Positions 16,390-25,288 of a DNA stretch of 40,262 nt are shown piece by piece. This DNA is from Hungatella sp. UBA3402. Its GTDB lineage: Bacteria; Bacillota; Clostridia; Lachnospirales; Lachnospiraceae. Position numbers and translations under genes: made by a program. The notes under the pieces were generated by a model, which saw only the letters and a program-made list of their open reading frames with translations, ran no database searches and was not told the DNA's origin. Numbering within the stretch: position 1 is the stretch's first letter; each line of letters begins with the position of its first letter. Location: assembly GCA_002358555.1 (NCBI GenBank), contig DEPC01000029.1, positions 1 to 40,262 of the forward strand, written 5' to 3'.

Positions 16390-16443
16390 GCAGGAATCCA
16401 CCCCCTTATCTGAGTGCAGAATGTTTGATGGTTGGATTCCTGC
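16390..16443. terminator. 11-bp inverted repeat between convergent genes, probable terminator
   Basis: GCAGGAATCCA (16390-16400) and its exact inverse (16433-16443) enclose a 32-base loop and are followed by TTTT on the plus strand. It lies between the convergent HPr-like and thiI genes. The T-tract is short and the loop long, so efficiency is uncertain. Confidence 0.45.
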
Positions 16444-16465
16444 TTTTAGCAGATTTATGTGGATT

Positions 16466-17644
16466 TTAAACAAGTAACATTTCTCTTGATTCAATCGCTG
16501 TTTTTACCATCTCATCAATTTTTTCTGCTAATTTTTCTTCTGAATGACGAATTACCTTACTATTCGGTTTTGTCACTGGGTGCTTTGCGACAAAGATGGT
16601 ACAGCAATCCTCATAAGGCTGGATAGAAGTCTCATAGGTGTTAATTTTCTCTGCAATATCCACAATTTCCTGTTTATCGAATCCAATCACTGGGCGAAAT
16701 ACTGGCATAGTGCAAACCTCATTCGTAGCAGCCAGGGATTGGACTGTCTGAGAAGCCACCTGTCCAATACTCTCTCCGGTAATCAATGCCAAGCATCCTG
16801 ATTCCTCCCCAATAGTCTGAGCTATCTTCATCATATACCGTCGCATAATAATCGTCAGCTCCTCGTGAGGGCATTGCTCATAGATATACATTTGGATATC
16901 CGTAAAATTAACCACATGAAGCCGGATAGGTCCTGAATATCGAGATACCAGACGGGCCAAATCGACAACCTTTTGTTTTGCCCTTTCACTGGTATATGGA
17001 GGTGCATGAAAATAAACTGCTTCGATTTTTACTCCTCTTTTTGCAATCATATAGCCTGCCACTGGGCTGTCAATGCCACCAGATAATAAAAGCATAGCTT
17101 TTCCATTGGTTCCCACTGGCATTCCTCCAGGCCCTGGAATCATTTCAGAATAAATGTTTACCATATTTCGTACTTCCACATGGAGCATTATCTGAGGCTT
17201 GTGTACATCGACCTTCATCTCTGGATATGCATTTAATACAACTTCTCCTAAATCTCGGTTCATCTGCTCTGAGGTCACTGGATATTTTTTATCTGCCCTT
17301 CGAGAATCCACCTTAAAGGTAAGATTTTTATCCTGATAAACCTGTCCAATATAATTTATAACTTCTTTTTTCAGATTTTCAAAATCTCTCTCTTTTGTCT
17401 GGAACATCGGGCAAATCCAGGCAATTCCAAAAACCCGTTTTAGGGCTTCCACTACATCTTCAAAATCATAATCTTCCTCAGCCTTTACATAGATTCTCCC
17501 AGTTTCTTTTGTGACTAAAAAACTCCCCTCTACTTCTTTTAAAGCATGACGAATCTGTTTCATCAAGGCATCCTCAAACAGATATCGGTTTTTCCCCTTA
17601 GTACCAATCTCTGCATATTTAATTAAAAATGACTGATATAACAT
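16466..17644 (-). CDS. thiI: tRNA 4-thiouridine synthetase ThiI
   Basis: Uses ATP and persulfide sulfur to make 4-thiouridine at tRNA position 8, and can feed thiamine thiazole synthesis. Order: NFLD/THUMP region (residues 1-165) with KGKNRYLFEDAL, then the PP-loop SGGIDS at 188-193 and an EDCCTIFVAKHP segment near 343. At 392 residues it lacks the C-terminal rhodanese domain of E. coli ThiI, as is normal in Firmicutes; sulfur is then passed directly from a dedicated cysteine desulfurase. That partner, nifS, lies 21 bases upstream in the same operon. AAGGAG lies seven bases before the ATG. Confidence 0.96.
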   Translation of the reverse strand: MLYQSFLIKYAEIGTKGKNRYLFEDALMKQIRHALKEVEGSFLVTKETGRIYVKAEEDYDFEDVVEALKRVFGIAWICPMFQTKERDFENLKKEVINYIGQVYQDKNLTFKVDSRRADKKYPVTSEQMNRDLGEVVLNAYPEMKVDVHKPQIMLHVEVRNMVNIYSEMIPGPGGMPVGTNGKAMLLLSGGIDSPVAGYMIAKRGVKIEAVYFHAPPYTSERAKQKVVDLARLVSRYSGPIRLHVVNFTDIQMYIYEQCPHEELTIIMRRYMMKIAQTIGEESGCLALITGESIGQVASQTVQSLAATNEVCTMPVFRPVIGFDKQEIVDIAEKINTYETSIQPYEDCCTIFVAKHPVTKPNSKVIRHSEEKLAEKIDEMVKTAIESREMLLV

Positions 17645-17665
17645 AACTTTTCTCCTTTATCCCCT

Positions 17666-18820
17666 TTAGCTCCGACGATATCTGCGAAGTACAGGCAATA
17701 ACTCTTTCAATACCTGTACTGCATAATCAATTTCTTCTGATTTGTTAAACATTCCAAAGCTAAACCTTAATGTAGCATCCAAAAGCTCCTGTTTTACTCC
17801 AATCCCCTTTAACGTCCCGCTGACTCCTGGATGGTTGCTGGAACAGGCAGAACCAGAAGATACATAGATTTCTCTCTCTTCCAAAGCATGAAGCAGCACT
17901 TCACTTCGGACTCCTTGAAAACTGACACTGACAATCTGGGGAGCACTCTCCCTCCCTGGCTGACTGTTGATGACACAACCATCAATTTCTTCGAGGCGTT
18001 TCATAAAATAATCCTTTAATCCATATAAATAATCTACCTTTTCCCTATGTCTCTCATATATTTCTTTGGCAGCTGCCCCGATACCTGCCACACCAGGTAC
18101 ATTTTCTGTACCAGAACGCATTCCCTTCTGCTGACCTCCTCCATAGATGAGAGGTTTTACTTTTGCCTTTTCATTTATATACAAAAATCCGGTTCCTTTT
18201 GGTCCGTGGAATTTATGGCCGCTGACACTGAGCAAGTCTATCCCCTGACGTTTGGGACGGATTTCATATTTTCCATAAGCTTGGATCGCATCTACATGAA
18301 ATAAAATATCTGGGTAAGTTTTTTTGATAACCTTTGAAATTTCTTCCACCGGTTCCACAGAGCCAACCTCATTGTTCACATACATCACTGATACCAGAAT
18401 CGTCTCTGAACGAAGGCTGTCTTTTAACTGTTCAAGGTCAATATGCCCCTGATGGTTCACTGGCAGATAAGTAATCTCAAAGCCTTGTTCTTGAAGAAAC
18501 CCTAAGGTATTATAGACAGATGAATGTTCTACATTGCTGCTGATAATATGGTTTCCTCTACGGCGATTTGCCATAGCTGCGCCAATCAAAGCCATGTTAT
18601 TGGACTCAGAACCACCAGAAGTAAACACAATCTCCTTTTCTTGTACTTTTAATGTTTTGGCGATAATCGCTCTAGCTTCCTTAATATATTGTTCTGCTTT
18701 TACCCCTTTGGTATGTTTGGACGCAGCATTTCCATAATCCTCTATCATAGTCTTAACCACAATATCTTTTACACAATCAAATACTTTTGTAGTGGCTGAA
18801 TTGTCAAAATATGCTTCCAT
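17666..18820 (-). CDS. nifS: cysteine desulfurase (NifS/IscS-like) partner of ThiI
   Basis: PLP enzyme that takes sulfur from cysteine to form a protein persulfide. Signatures: YFDNSATTKVF at the start, the PLP lysine in SVSGHKFHGPKGTG, and the catalytic cysteine in SSGSACSSNHPGVSGTL. Length is family-typical. I place the start at 18820 because family members begin at MEAYFDNSATT; an ATG at 18832 is possible, with its AAGGA site almost touching the codon. The gene overlaps the end of rsmE and precedes thiI, the dedicated nifS-thiI pair of Firmicutes. The long catalytic loop assigns it to the IscS-like rather than the SufS-like class. Confidence 0.95.
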   Translation of the reverse strand: MEAYFDNSATTKVFDCVKDIVVKTMIEDYGNAASKHTKGVKAEQYIKEARAIIAKTLKVQEKEIVFTSGGSESNNMALIGAAMANRRRGNHIISSNVEHSSVYNTLGFLQEQGFEITYLPVNHQGHIDLEQLKDSLRSETILVSVMYVNNEVGSVEPVEEISKVIKKTYPDILFHVDAIQAYGKYEIRPKRQGIDLLSVSGHKFHGPKGTGFLYINEKAKVKPLIYGGGQQKGMRSGTENVPGVAGIGAAAKEIYERHREKVDYLYGLKDYFMKRLEEIDGCVINSQPGRESAPQIVSVSFQGVRSEVLLHALEEREIYVSSGSACSSNHPGVSGTLKGIGVKQELLDATLRFSFGMFNKSEEIDYAVQVLKELLPVLRRYRRS

Positions 18821-19598
18821 AACCGCTTTCATTCCTTCCGTTTCTGTGGCTTGTCTCTTCCTGAAGTTCTAACAAATATCCTGTCACTGACAAGACCATA
18901 AGTCCAGCTGTCTCTGTCCTTAATATCCTTTTGCCAAGAGAAATGGGGGCTACTCCTGCCTCTTGTGCTAATGTAATCTCCTCATCTTCAAACCCGCCTT
19001 CTGGGCCAATAAAGATTCCAACCTCCATCTTTGGTTTGATTTGCTCTAGCTCTCTTTTTGTCTTAAACATTCCTTTTGCATGTTCAAAAGGAATTATCCT
19101 TCTATCAAACTCTTTTGCATAAGAAAATGCTTCTTTTAGAGACATCACCCCAGTCACCTTGGGAATGATTCCTCGTCCTGACTGCTTGGCAGCACTCTCT
19201 GCAATACTATTCCAACGCCTGATTTTTGCCTCTTCCTTCTTTCCTTCCAGCTTTACCACAGACCGTCTAGTTGACACAGGAATAATCTGATATACTCCCA
19301 ATTCTACTGCCTTCTGGATAATCAATTCCATCTTTTCTCCCTTTGGCAGCCCTTGAAACAGATAAAGCTTTGCAGGTAGTTCCCTTTGTTCCTCATTTTC
19401 TGACAAAATCTGGGCAATTACCTTTTCTTTTGCAATCTCTGTAACTTCACAGCAATAGTTTATTCCCTGACCATTGCTGATTAGCACCTCTTTTCCTGGT
19501 TTCATCCGCAGGACATTGCGGATATGATTGACATCTTCTCCAGTGATAACAATCTCTTTTTGTCCAATCTGTTCTTGTTCTACAAAAAAATGATACAC
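18804..19598 (-). CDS. rsmE: 16S rRNA m3U1498 methyltransferase RsmE
   Basis: SPOUT-fold methyltransferase that methylates N3 of U1498 in 16S rRNA. It begins MYHFFVEQEQI with the PUA-like segment DVNHIRNVLRMKPGKEV, then KGEKMELIIQKAVELGV, RRWNSIAESAAKQSGRG, and the SAM-binding knot IGPEGGFEDEEITLAQEAG with LGKRILRTETA. The start is GTG at 19598 with GGGGAAG just upstream. The last residues run into nifS in another frame, so translation is probably coupled. It follows prmA, a frequent pairing. Confidence 0.96.
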   Translation of the reverse strand: MYHFFVEQEQIGQKEIVITGEDVNHIRNVLRMKPGKEVLISNGQGINYCCEVTEIAKEKVIAQILSENEEQRELPAKLYLFQGLPKGEKMELIIQKAVELGVYQIIPVSTRRSVVKLEGKKEEAKIRRWNSIAESAAKQSGRGIIPKVTGVMSLKEAFSYAKEFDRRIIPFEHAKGMFKTKRELEQIKPKMEVGIFIGPEGGFEDEEITLAQEAGVAPISLGKRILRTETAGLMVLSVTGYLLELQEETSHRNGRNESGYGSIF

Positions 19599-19627
19599 AT
19601 CTTCCCCTTATTCTCTTAACATATTTC

Positions 19628-20584
19628 TCATAGTCTGCGGGCAGTAATTGATACCCATTCTCCTTGATAGGTTGTCTCTATTATCTCCAATTCTTTATTA
19701 ACAGATAAGGCCTCTTTTACATCTTTTTCCTTTGTGTTGATAATACCAGAAGCAATGAAGATTCCCCCCTTTTTCAGATGAGCTGGAATCTGTCTTTGCA
19801 GCAGAATAATAACTGGAGCAAGAATATTTGCCACAGCAATGTCATAACAGTTAGTTCCTGCTAAAGTCTGAATCTCTTTGTCATCAATAATATTTCCCTG
19901 AATCACCTGAAACTTGTCGGTTGTAATCCCATTGGCCTGTAAATTCTCTCTCACAGCCGAAATAGCATTTTCATCTAAATCTGTGCCAAAAACAGTTTGA
20001 GCCCCCAGTTTCAATGCAGTGATACCAAGAATTCCGCTTCCTGTTCCCACATCCAGAATCTTTGCTCCTTTTTCTACATAATGTATCAACTGCCTGATAC
20101 ATAGCTGAGTAGTCTCATGTTGGCCTGTGCCAAAGGCTGTTCCTGGGTCAATCTGAATCAAAAGCTTGTCCTCATATCCTTCTGGAATGTCCTCCCAGGT
20201 AGGCTTGATTAAAAGATTATCCACAGTAAAGGGCTTGAAATATTGCTTCCAATTATTAATCCAGTCTTTATCCTCAGTCTCTGAAGCTTCTATCGTTCTA
20301 TCTCCCACATCTACAAACTGGCTCAGCTCCTCCAAACCATCTTCAATCTCCTTCATGATACGAGGAAGTTCTGATACATCTTCTAAATAAAAGCTAACTT
20401 TAGCTGTTCCATCATCTGGCCCTAAATCTGGAAGAATATCGATAAACATTCCTTTTGTCTCTGCCTCAGTTAAAGGAATATGGTCCTCAATTTCAATTCC
20501 TTCAATCCCGATTTCATCTAATAGATTGCTCACTAAATCCACAGCCTTTGTGGTGGTGGACAATGTAAATTTACTCCACTTCAT
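19628..20584 (-). CDS. prmA: ribosomal protein L11 methyltransferase PrmA
   Basis: Trimethylates lysines of ribosomal protein L11. The N-terminal substrate-recognition domain begins MKWSKFTLSTTTKAVDLVSNLLDE, and the SAM motif is ILDVGTGSGILGITALKLGA with NILAPVIILL later. Length 318 is normal. GGAGAGAGG precedes the ATG. It is only 12 bases downstream of the AAA ATPase gene and 29 bases before rsmE, so it should be read from the AAA promoter; I see no separate promoter in that gap. Confidence 0.96.
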   Translation of the reverse strand: MKWSKFTLSTTTKAVDLVSNLLDEIGIEGIEIEDHIPLTEAETKGMFIDILPDLGPDDGTAKVSFYLEDVSELPRIMKEIEDGLEELSQFVDVGDRTIEASETEDKDWINNWKQYFKPFTVDNLLIKPTWEDIPEGYEDKLLIQIDPGTAFGTGQHETTQLCIRQLIHYVEKGAKILDVGTGSGILGITALKLGAQTVFGTDLDENAISAVRENLQANGITTDKFQVIQGNIIDDKEIQTLAGTNCYDIAVANILAPVIILLQRQIPAHLKKGGIFIASGIINTKEKDVKEALSVNKELEIIETTYQGEWVSITARRL

Positions 20585-20596
20585 AATCCTCTCTCC

Positions 20597-22441
20597 TTAA
20601 AATGAAAGTCCCCTTAAATAATCCTCAATTCTGCCATAATTATTTTCGTCTCCTGCCATGAGATTAGGGTCTCGACATAACATAATTCGTTCTGTTATTG
20701 TTCCAAACCGCTTTTCGATTTGTCGATATTTCTCTGCATCTGTGACCCGTCGGAGTCGATTGCGCATAGCAAAATTAGTTCCTCTGACTTCACACAAGGT
20801 ACAATTATTTTCCTGTGTGTCATAAACTACCATATCAAATTCTCCTGTGGCATGTTGCATTTTAAATACTTGATATCTATCAGATAATGCTTTTTCTGTC
20901 TCCATCAAAACCATTTCTTCAAGCATTCTCCCTCGCACTTCCATAAGTATTCTCTCGCTCAACTCTTTTTTATCTGCCTGGCTGTAGCTTGTAAACCGTT
21001 CTCCATTTATCAGGTTCTCCACCAGCATCTGCACTTGACTGAACCTCATTCCTGGCTGAGTAAAAATTACTTTTTCAATGGGTTCTGTTCCTGGTCTGAC
21101 AGTCTCCGCAGGACATTCCACAATCAAATCTATTGCTACTAAAGCCTCTTTGATTTCTGATAAATGAGTTTTTGTAATGCCATTTGCCTGTTGTCTGCGA
21201 AATCGTTCATTGCGGAGATTCCAAACAGCAATCCGTAACTCATGGAAAATCTGGTTTTCAATAGCAATTAACAACAGGAAATTTAAGTTCATATCCTCCA
21301 AGACCTGATTGATTGCCCACATCAATTCTCCAGATTCCATCAAAGTACGCAGACTCCCAAACTGACTCTTATCCTTACTTCCTGCTATAGACCTTTGAAT
21401 ATTTCTGCATATCGCACTTTCAATATAGTCCTTTGTAGACTCTCTATCCCGAAACAGAGCAAATGTCTCCATAGGTTCTGTTGAATGTCCAAGGTCTGTC
21501 TCATTGTCTTTTTCCTTTGCCAGATTATCTGGGGAATCTCCTGATATTTCTAATTCTTCTATATCAAGCATCCTTGTTTTTCCTGCTCTTAGGGTTCCTC
21601 CATAGCGAATATATTCATCAATATTGTCCACGCCTAAAAGTCTGCTGTATTCTCTAAAAGGAATGAAGGTAGTTCTTACTATAATAGCACGGTCAAAAAG
21701 TTCTTGGCGCACTGCAAGGCCAAATGCTAGGGAATCGGTTCCTGTAAGTACAATTTTCATTCCCTGTGCGGCATAGATATCAGAGAGCAGCGCAGCCGAA
21801 TCAATAAAATCCTCCATCAAAGTAACTTCATCAATAAAAATATATTTATATTTCAAGGAATTTAAGCGTTTTAGGTCATGGTTCATGCTCTCCATATTGT
21901 CTGCAGCAGTAGTCTTGATATATGCAGTTTTTTTTGCCTCGTCAGACTCCATCTCCAAGATTGCCTGACGAATCATAGTAGTTTTTCCAGTCCTTCTGAG
22001 TCCTGCTACAATACAAACCCGTTCTCCGCCCTTTGCATCAAGATATTTTTTAAGCTGTCCATAACAATCCCGTTTCCTATTGCTCTGAATATTCTTTGCC
22101 ATAGCAAGAAGCTCATCCCCAATAAGTATATTCATCTCAAACTCTTTTTCCTTGATTGTTGAGTTTGCCTTTTTTCGTTCTCCTGCCCGTTTTGTACTCT
22201 TAGTTTTTTGGGTTAATTCCTTTAATCGCTGCTGCAATTCCTTGCGTCTGGCAATCTGCTCCTGAATTTCTTCTAATTCTTCCTCTTTAATATATTGGCT
22301 TTTAATCTTTCCACTTTCTGTCCATTGGCGATAATACCGAATTTTTCCATGAATATTTTTTTTGGAAATATATCCCACTGGAAGTGCCTCTATCTCCTTT
22401 TCCAGCGCCTCTATCTCCTTTTCTTTTGTCATTTCCTCCAT
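20597..22441 (-). CDS. AAA ATPase with N-terminal coiled-coil/DUF6788-like region and C-terminal nuclease-like domain
   Basis: From the ATG at 22441 the protein has 614 residues. The N-terminal 85 residues combine a charged coiled coil with a segment of the type YISKKxxxGKxRYYRQW, reminiscent of DUF6788. The ATPase core has Walker A GLRRTGKTT (147-155), Walker B IFIDE (201-205) and sensor-1-like VLTGTDS (231-237), the pattern of DUF4143-type ATPases of mobile or defence contexts. The C-terminus contains GEFDMVVYD then TLCEVR, similar to a PD-(D/E)xK nuclease core but with R in place of K. A frame reaches 22501, but the promoter at 22472-22501 lies inside it, so 22441 is favoured; GGAGG lies upstream. 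Target and role are unknown. Confidence 0.85.
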   Translation of the reverse strand: MEEMTKEKEIEALEKEIEALPVGYISKKNIHGKIRYYRQWTESGKIKSQYIKEEELEEIQEQIARRKELQQRLKELTQKTKSTKRAGERKKANSTIKEKEFEMNILIGDELLAMAKNIQSNRKRDCYGQLKKYLDAKGGERVCIVAGLRRTGKTTMIRQAILEMESDEAKKTAYIKTTAADNMESMNHDLKRLNSLKYKYIFIDEVTLMEDFIDSAALLSDIYAAQGMKIVLTGTDSLAFGLAVRQELFDRAIIVRTTFIPFREYSRLLGVDNIDEYIRYGGTLRAGKTRMLDIEELEISGDSPDNLAKEKDNETDLGHSTEPMETFALFRDRESTKDYIESAICRNIQRSIAGSKDKSQFGSLRTLMESGELMWAINQVLEDMNLNFLLLIAIENQIFHELRIAVWNLRNERFRRQQANGITKTHLSEIKEALVAIDLIVECPAETVRPGTEPIEKVIFTQPGMRFSQVQMLVENLINGERFTSYSQADKKELSERILMEVRGRMLEEMVLMETEKALSDRYQVFKMQHATGEFDMVVYDTQENNCTLCEVRGTNFAMRNRLRRVTDAEKYRQIEKRFGTITERIMLCRDPNLMAGDENNYGRIEDYLRGLSF

Positions 22442-22471
22442 ATTTGCCCGACACCTCCATCCTCTTTTGTG

Positions 22472-22501
22472 ATTGTAACCTGTAATACACTTCATTGTCA
22501 A
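22472..22501 (-). promoter_or_regulatory. strong promoter of the AAA-prmA-rsmE-nifS-thiI operon
   Basis: On the minus strand a perfect TTGACA (22496-22501) and TACAAT (22472-22477) are separated by 18 bases. Transcription would begin near 22465, leaving a leader of about 24 bases with GGAGG in it before the ATG at 22441. Confidence 0.7.
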
Positions 22502-22511
22502 CAGGTTACAC
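22474..22511. promoter_or_regulatory. 9-bp dyad operator candidate framing the promoter
   Basis: TGTAACCTG (22474-22482) and CAGGTTACA (22503-22511) are perfect inverted copies with 20 bases between. One arm overlaps the -10 and the other abuts the -35, a layout expected for a repressor or a MerR-like factor controlling this promoter. No regulator gene lies next to it, so the binding protein is unknown. Confidence 0.55.
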
Positions 22512-22759
22512 TATATTAGCTGAACTCTTAAATTCTATCTCCATAATCTTCCAACAAAATTTTTTTCTTCTTTGCAATAAAATAGTCTTCTCATGCATTA
22601 TTCTATTGAACAGATGAAAAACAGTTTTGTTTTACCGAAGTTCCTGAAATCAAATAAAACAACTAAATAAACAAAATAAATTTAATTGCGAAATTCCTAT
22701 TGCATTACACATTACAACCTCAATCACAAATGTTTCAGGGAATCAGGGAAACAAAAACA
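22512..22759. other. AT-rich gap upstream of the AAA gene
   Basis: This part of the 22502-22825 gap is markedly AT-rich with several A and T runs and no credible frame or ribosome site. Apart from the operator on its left and the proC terminator on its right, I see nothing in it. Confidence 0.4.
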
Positions 22760-22796
22760 CAAACCGGCAGGCCGATGATTATGGTCTGCCGATTTG
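22760..22796 (-). terminator. terminator of the pdxY-ogt-proC operon
   Basis: A 14-bp imperfect stem (22760-22773 with 22783-22796) and a nine-base loop; on the minus strand the U-rich stretch GTGTTTTTGTTT follows. It lies 30 bases after the proC stop. Confidence 0.75.
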
Positions 22797-22825
22797 TTTT
22801 ATCCAGTACTCAGCCCTGCCCCCTA

Positions 22826-23623
22826 TTATCTGCCATTTTTTTGCTCAATCGCATCGATGGCTCCAATGACTGCTGACCGAAATCCTTTCTGCTCCAATGC
22901 TGTCACTCCTTTAATCGTAGTTCCACCTGGAGAACACACGGCATCCTTCATAGCTCCAGGATGGCGTTTTGTGGAAATTTGAAGCTTTCCAGTTCCCACG
23001 ACCATCTGACTTGCCAATTGATAGGAAAGTTCTCTTGGCAGCCCGTGAAGCACTGCTCCATCACTTAAAGCCTCAATAAACATAGCTGTAAAAGCTGGGC
23101 CACATCCACTTAATGTTCCTGCAATCCCCAGATGCCGTGCATCCACCACCTCTACCATGGATATCTCAGAAAACAGCTCTTTTATTTTCTCAAACTCTTT
23201 TTCTGTAAGAGAATGTCTCTCCTCACACAAAATAATCCCTTCCCCAACTGCTACAGGAGTATTGGGCAAAGTACTGATATGGTGAGTTCCAGGAAGCAGA
23301 AAGCTTTCTAATTTTTCAAAAAGGATATTTACTGCTACAGAAACAACAATCTTTTCTTTCAAAATTTCCAAAATAGGAGACAGTACTTCTTCTACCAAGT
23401 ATGGCTTTACTGCTACCACTACAATCTCTGCATGTTCTGCTACTTCTCTTGAAGTTTTGCAGGCACAAACTCCATGTTTATCTGCATTTTTACATAGTTT
23501 ATCCCAATTCTTGGCACAGATATAAATTTGTTCTGGCTTCAAAACATTTTTTAGCAAAAGTCCCTCCACAATAGCCTGAGCCATATTGCCAAATCCAATA
23601 AAACCTATGGTTACATTCTCCAT
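22826..23623 (-). CDS. proC: pyrroline-5-carboxylate reductase
   Basis: Reduces 1-pyrroline-5-carboxylate to proline with NAD(P)H, the last step of proline synthesis. The dinucleotide site is IGFIGFGNMAQAI at the N-terminus; the C-terminal dimer domain has GIAGTLSGCGPAFTAMFIEALSDGAV and HPGAMKDAVCSPGGTTIKGV, the family signature. From the ATG at 23623, preceded by TTAGGAGGAA, the protein has 265 residues, the usual length; the frame to 23695 would overlap ogt without a ribosome site. It is the last gene of the operon and is followed by a strong terminator. Confidence 0.96.
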   Translation of the reverse strand: MENVTIGFIGFGNMAQAIVEGLLLKNVLKPEQIYICAKNWDKLCKNADKHGVCACKTSREVAEHAEIVVVAVKPYLVEEVLSPILEILKEKIVVSVAVNILFEKLESFLLPGTHHISTLPNTPVAVGEGIILCEERHSLTEKEFEKIKELFSEISMVEVVDARHLGIAGTLSGCGPAFTAMFIEALSDGAVLHGLPRELSYQLASQMVVGTGKLQISTKRHPGAMKDAVCSPGGTTIKGVTALEQKGFRSAVIGAIDAIEQKNGR

Positions 23624-23642
23624 CTCGTTTCCTCCTAACCTT

Positions 23643-24146
23643 TTATACCTCTTTTGATGTCGTATTATTCGCGCAATACCTTGCTTCCAGTTCAAGGAGA
23701 GCCTTCTTTTTATCTAGTCCGCCTGCATAGCCAACCAATTTTTTATTAGCTCCAATAACACGATGACATGGAACCACAATACTAATGGAATTATTGTGAT
23801 TCGCCATTCCTACAGCGCGGCTTGCCTTGGGATTTCCAATCAATGCTGCAATCTGTCCATAAGTTCTTGTCTCGCCATAAGGTATATTACAAAGCTCCCG
23901 CCAGACCTTTCTCTGAAATTCTGTTCCTTGTACAGACAATGGCAACTCAAATTTTTTTCGTCTGCCCTGCATATATTCTATCAACTGTTTCTCTGCTTGT
24001 AAAAGTACTTGACAATCCTTGTCTTCCCAGTCTTTTTGGGGTTCTTTTTCTTCTTCCTGACAAAAAGAAATGTTGCAGATTCCTTTGTTGTCTGCCTCTA
24101 TCCTTATAGAGCCCAGAGGCGTCTGTATTCTTTTGTAATACATCAT
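23643..24146 (-). CDS. ogt: methylated-DNA--protein-cysteine methyltransferase
   Basis: Suicide repair protein that removes methyl or alkyl groups from O6 of guanine onto its own cysteine. The active site PCHRV is in ISIVVPCHRVIGANKKLVGYAGG, and the helix-turn-helix arginine finger region is in GNPKASRAVGMANHNN. The N-terminal ribonuclease-H-like part is short, as in Ogt/MGMT of Firmicutes. I place the start at the first of two adjacent ATGs (24146), with AAAGGAAT upstream; a TTG at 24170 is less likely. It lies 19 bases before proC and 43 bases after the pdxY-like gene. Confidence 0.95.
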   Translation of the reverse strand: MMYYKRIQTPLGSIRIEADNKGICNISFCQEEEKEPQKDWEDKDCQVLLQAEKQLIEYMQGRRKKFELPLSVQGTEFQRKVWRELCNIPYGETRTYGQIAALIGNPKASRAVGMANHNNSISIVVPCHRVIGANKKLVGYAGGLDKKKALLELEARYCANNTTSKEV

Positions 24147-24189
24147 TTTTCCACTATTCCTTTCCAGCAAACTATCTTTGCATCCAATA

Positions 24190-25104
24190 TCATGGGGTCA
24201 GCCTATCCAGTATTTCTTCAAAACACACTCCATCTGTCAGAGGTACTTCCATTTTTATCGATTCTATGATGCAATCCTTTATAAAATCTGCTGCCTTTTT
24301 TACTGACTGTTCCAGACAAACCCTATTTACAGCTTCAGCCAATATGATTGACGAAAATATATCTCCTGTCCCACAGCGGGTCTGTCCTACTCTCTCTCCC
24401 TCAACTAAAATCCACTGTTCCCTAATACTGCCATTTCTATTTATTTCATAACAAAAGTTATTGATATGACTTTCCTGGGGAATTCCAGTGATTACGACCT
24501 TTTCTGGTCCCATCTGTGTCAAAATTCTCGCCATGTGTAAAAGTTCTTCTTCCTTCCATGGTCCCTTATGGTAGGGTTTGTCTGTCAAAATACAGCTTTC
24601 TGTTACATTAGGAGTAACAATATCTGCATAAGCTACCAGTTTTTTCATCTCTCTGCACATAGCCTCTGTATAAGTGGCATATGCTTTGCCGTCATCACCC
24701 ATAATTGGGTCTACCATGACTATGGTATCTTCTGTCCGAAAATCCCGAATAAATTTGCTCACAATTTCAATCTGTATTCTTGAGCCTAAAAATCCTGTTC
24801 CAATCCCATGAAAACTTAAATCTAGTTTTTTCCACCCATCTATATATTCCTGCATCCGTTCTGTATAATCATCAAAATAAAATTCTGGATAAGCAGTATG
24901 ATTAGACAGAATTGCTGTTGGAATGGGACAACACTGGACCTTCAATTTGGAAATAATTGGCAGCATAACAGTAAGAGCACACCGGCCAAAACCAGATAAA
25001 TCGTTGATAACTGCAACCTTTTTCTGTCTAGAGCTGCCAGGCTTTTGAGGAATATTGTTAGGTTTATTTAAGTTTTCTTTCCTATCGGTTTCTGTAAATA
25101 GCAT
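24190..25104 (-). CDS. pdxY: pyridoxamine/pyridoxine kinase
   Basis: Ribokinase-fold kinase that phosphorylates B6 vitamers for PLP salvage. The first conserved part is VAVINDLSGFGRCALTVMLPI with LSNHTAYPEFYFDD, then MVDPIMGDDGKAYATYT, TPNVTESCILT and the catalytic TRCGTGDIFSS near the C-terminus, with the GTGD aspartate as general base. From the ATG at 25104, which has GAGGAGAG upstream, it has 304 residues; a further ATG at 25167 lacks a ribosome site. PLP made here serves enzymes such as the cysteine desulfurase at 17.7-18.8 kb. Substrate preference among pyridoxal, pyridoxine and pyridoxamine is not decided. Confidence 0.9.
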   Translation of the reverse strand: MLFTETDRKENLNKPNNIPQKPGSSRQKKVAVINDLSGFGRCALTVMLPIISKLKVQCCPIPTAILSNHTAYPEFYFDDYTERMQEYIDGWKKLDLSFHGIGTGFLGSRIQIEIVSKFIRDFRTEDTIVMVDPIMGDDGKAYATYTEAMCREMKKLVAYADIVTPNVTESCILTDKPYHKGPWKEEELLHMARILTQMGPEKVVITGIPQESHINNFCYEINRNGSIREQWILVEGERVGQTRCGTGDIFSSIILAEAVNRVCLEQSVKKAADFIKDCIIESIKMEVPLTDGVCFEEILDRLTP

Positions 25105-25228
25105 AATCTTCTCTCCTCTGTCAGTTGCCCATATTGTACAATCTATTTTTAAAAGCGTCAACGTCATTTTAAGGCTTTTTATTTTATGAGGATTGTAAAT
25201 GACAATTTTAAGCCATTGAAAAAAAATG

Positions 25229-25257
25229 TTGACTTTCTTAAATTCTTATGGTATATT
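25229..25257 (+). promoter_or_regulatory. promoter of tRNA-Trp
   Basis: TTGACT (25229-25234) and TATATT (25252-25257) with a 17-base spacer, 31 bases before the mature tRNA start. Confidence 0.75.
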
Positions 25258-25288
25258 AGATTTCGTGTTCAGCAGATATCTCATATAA

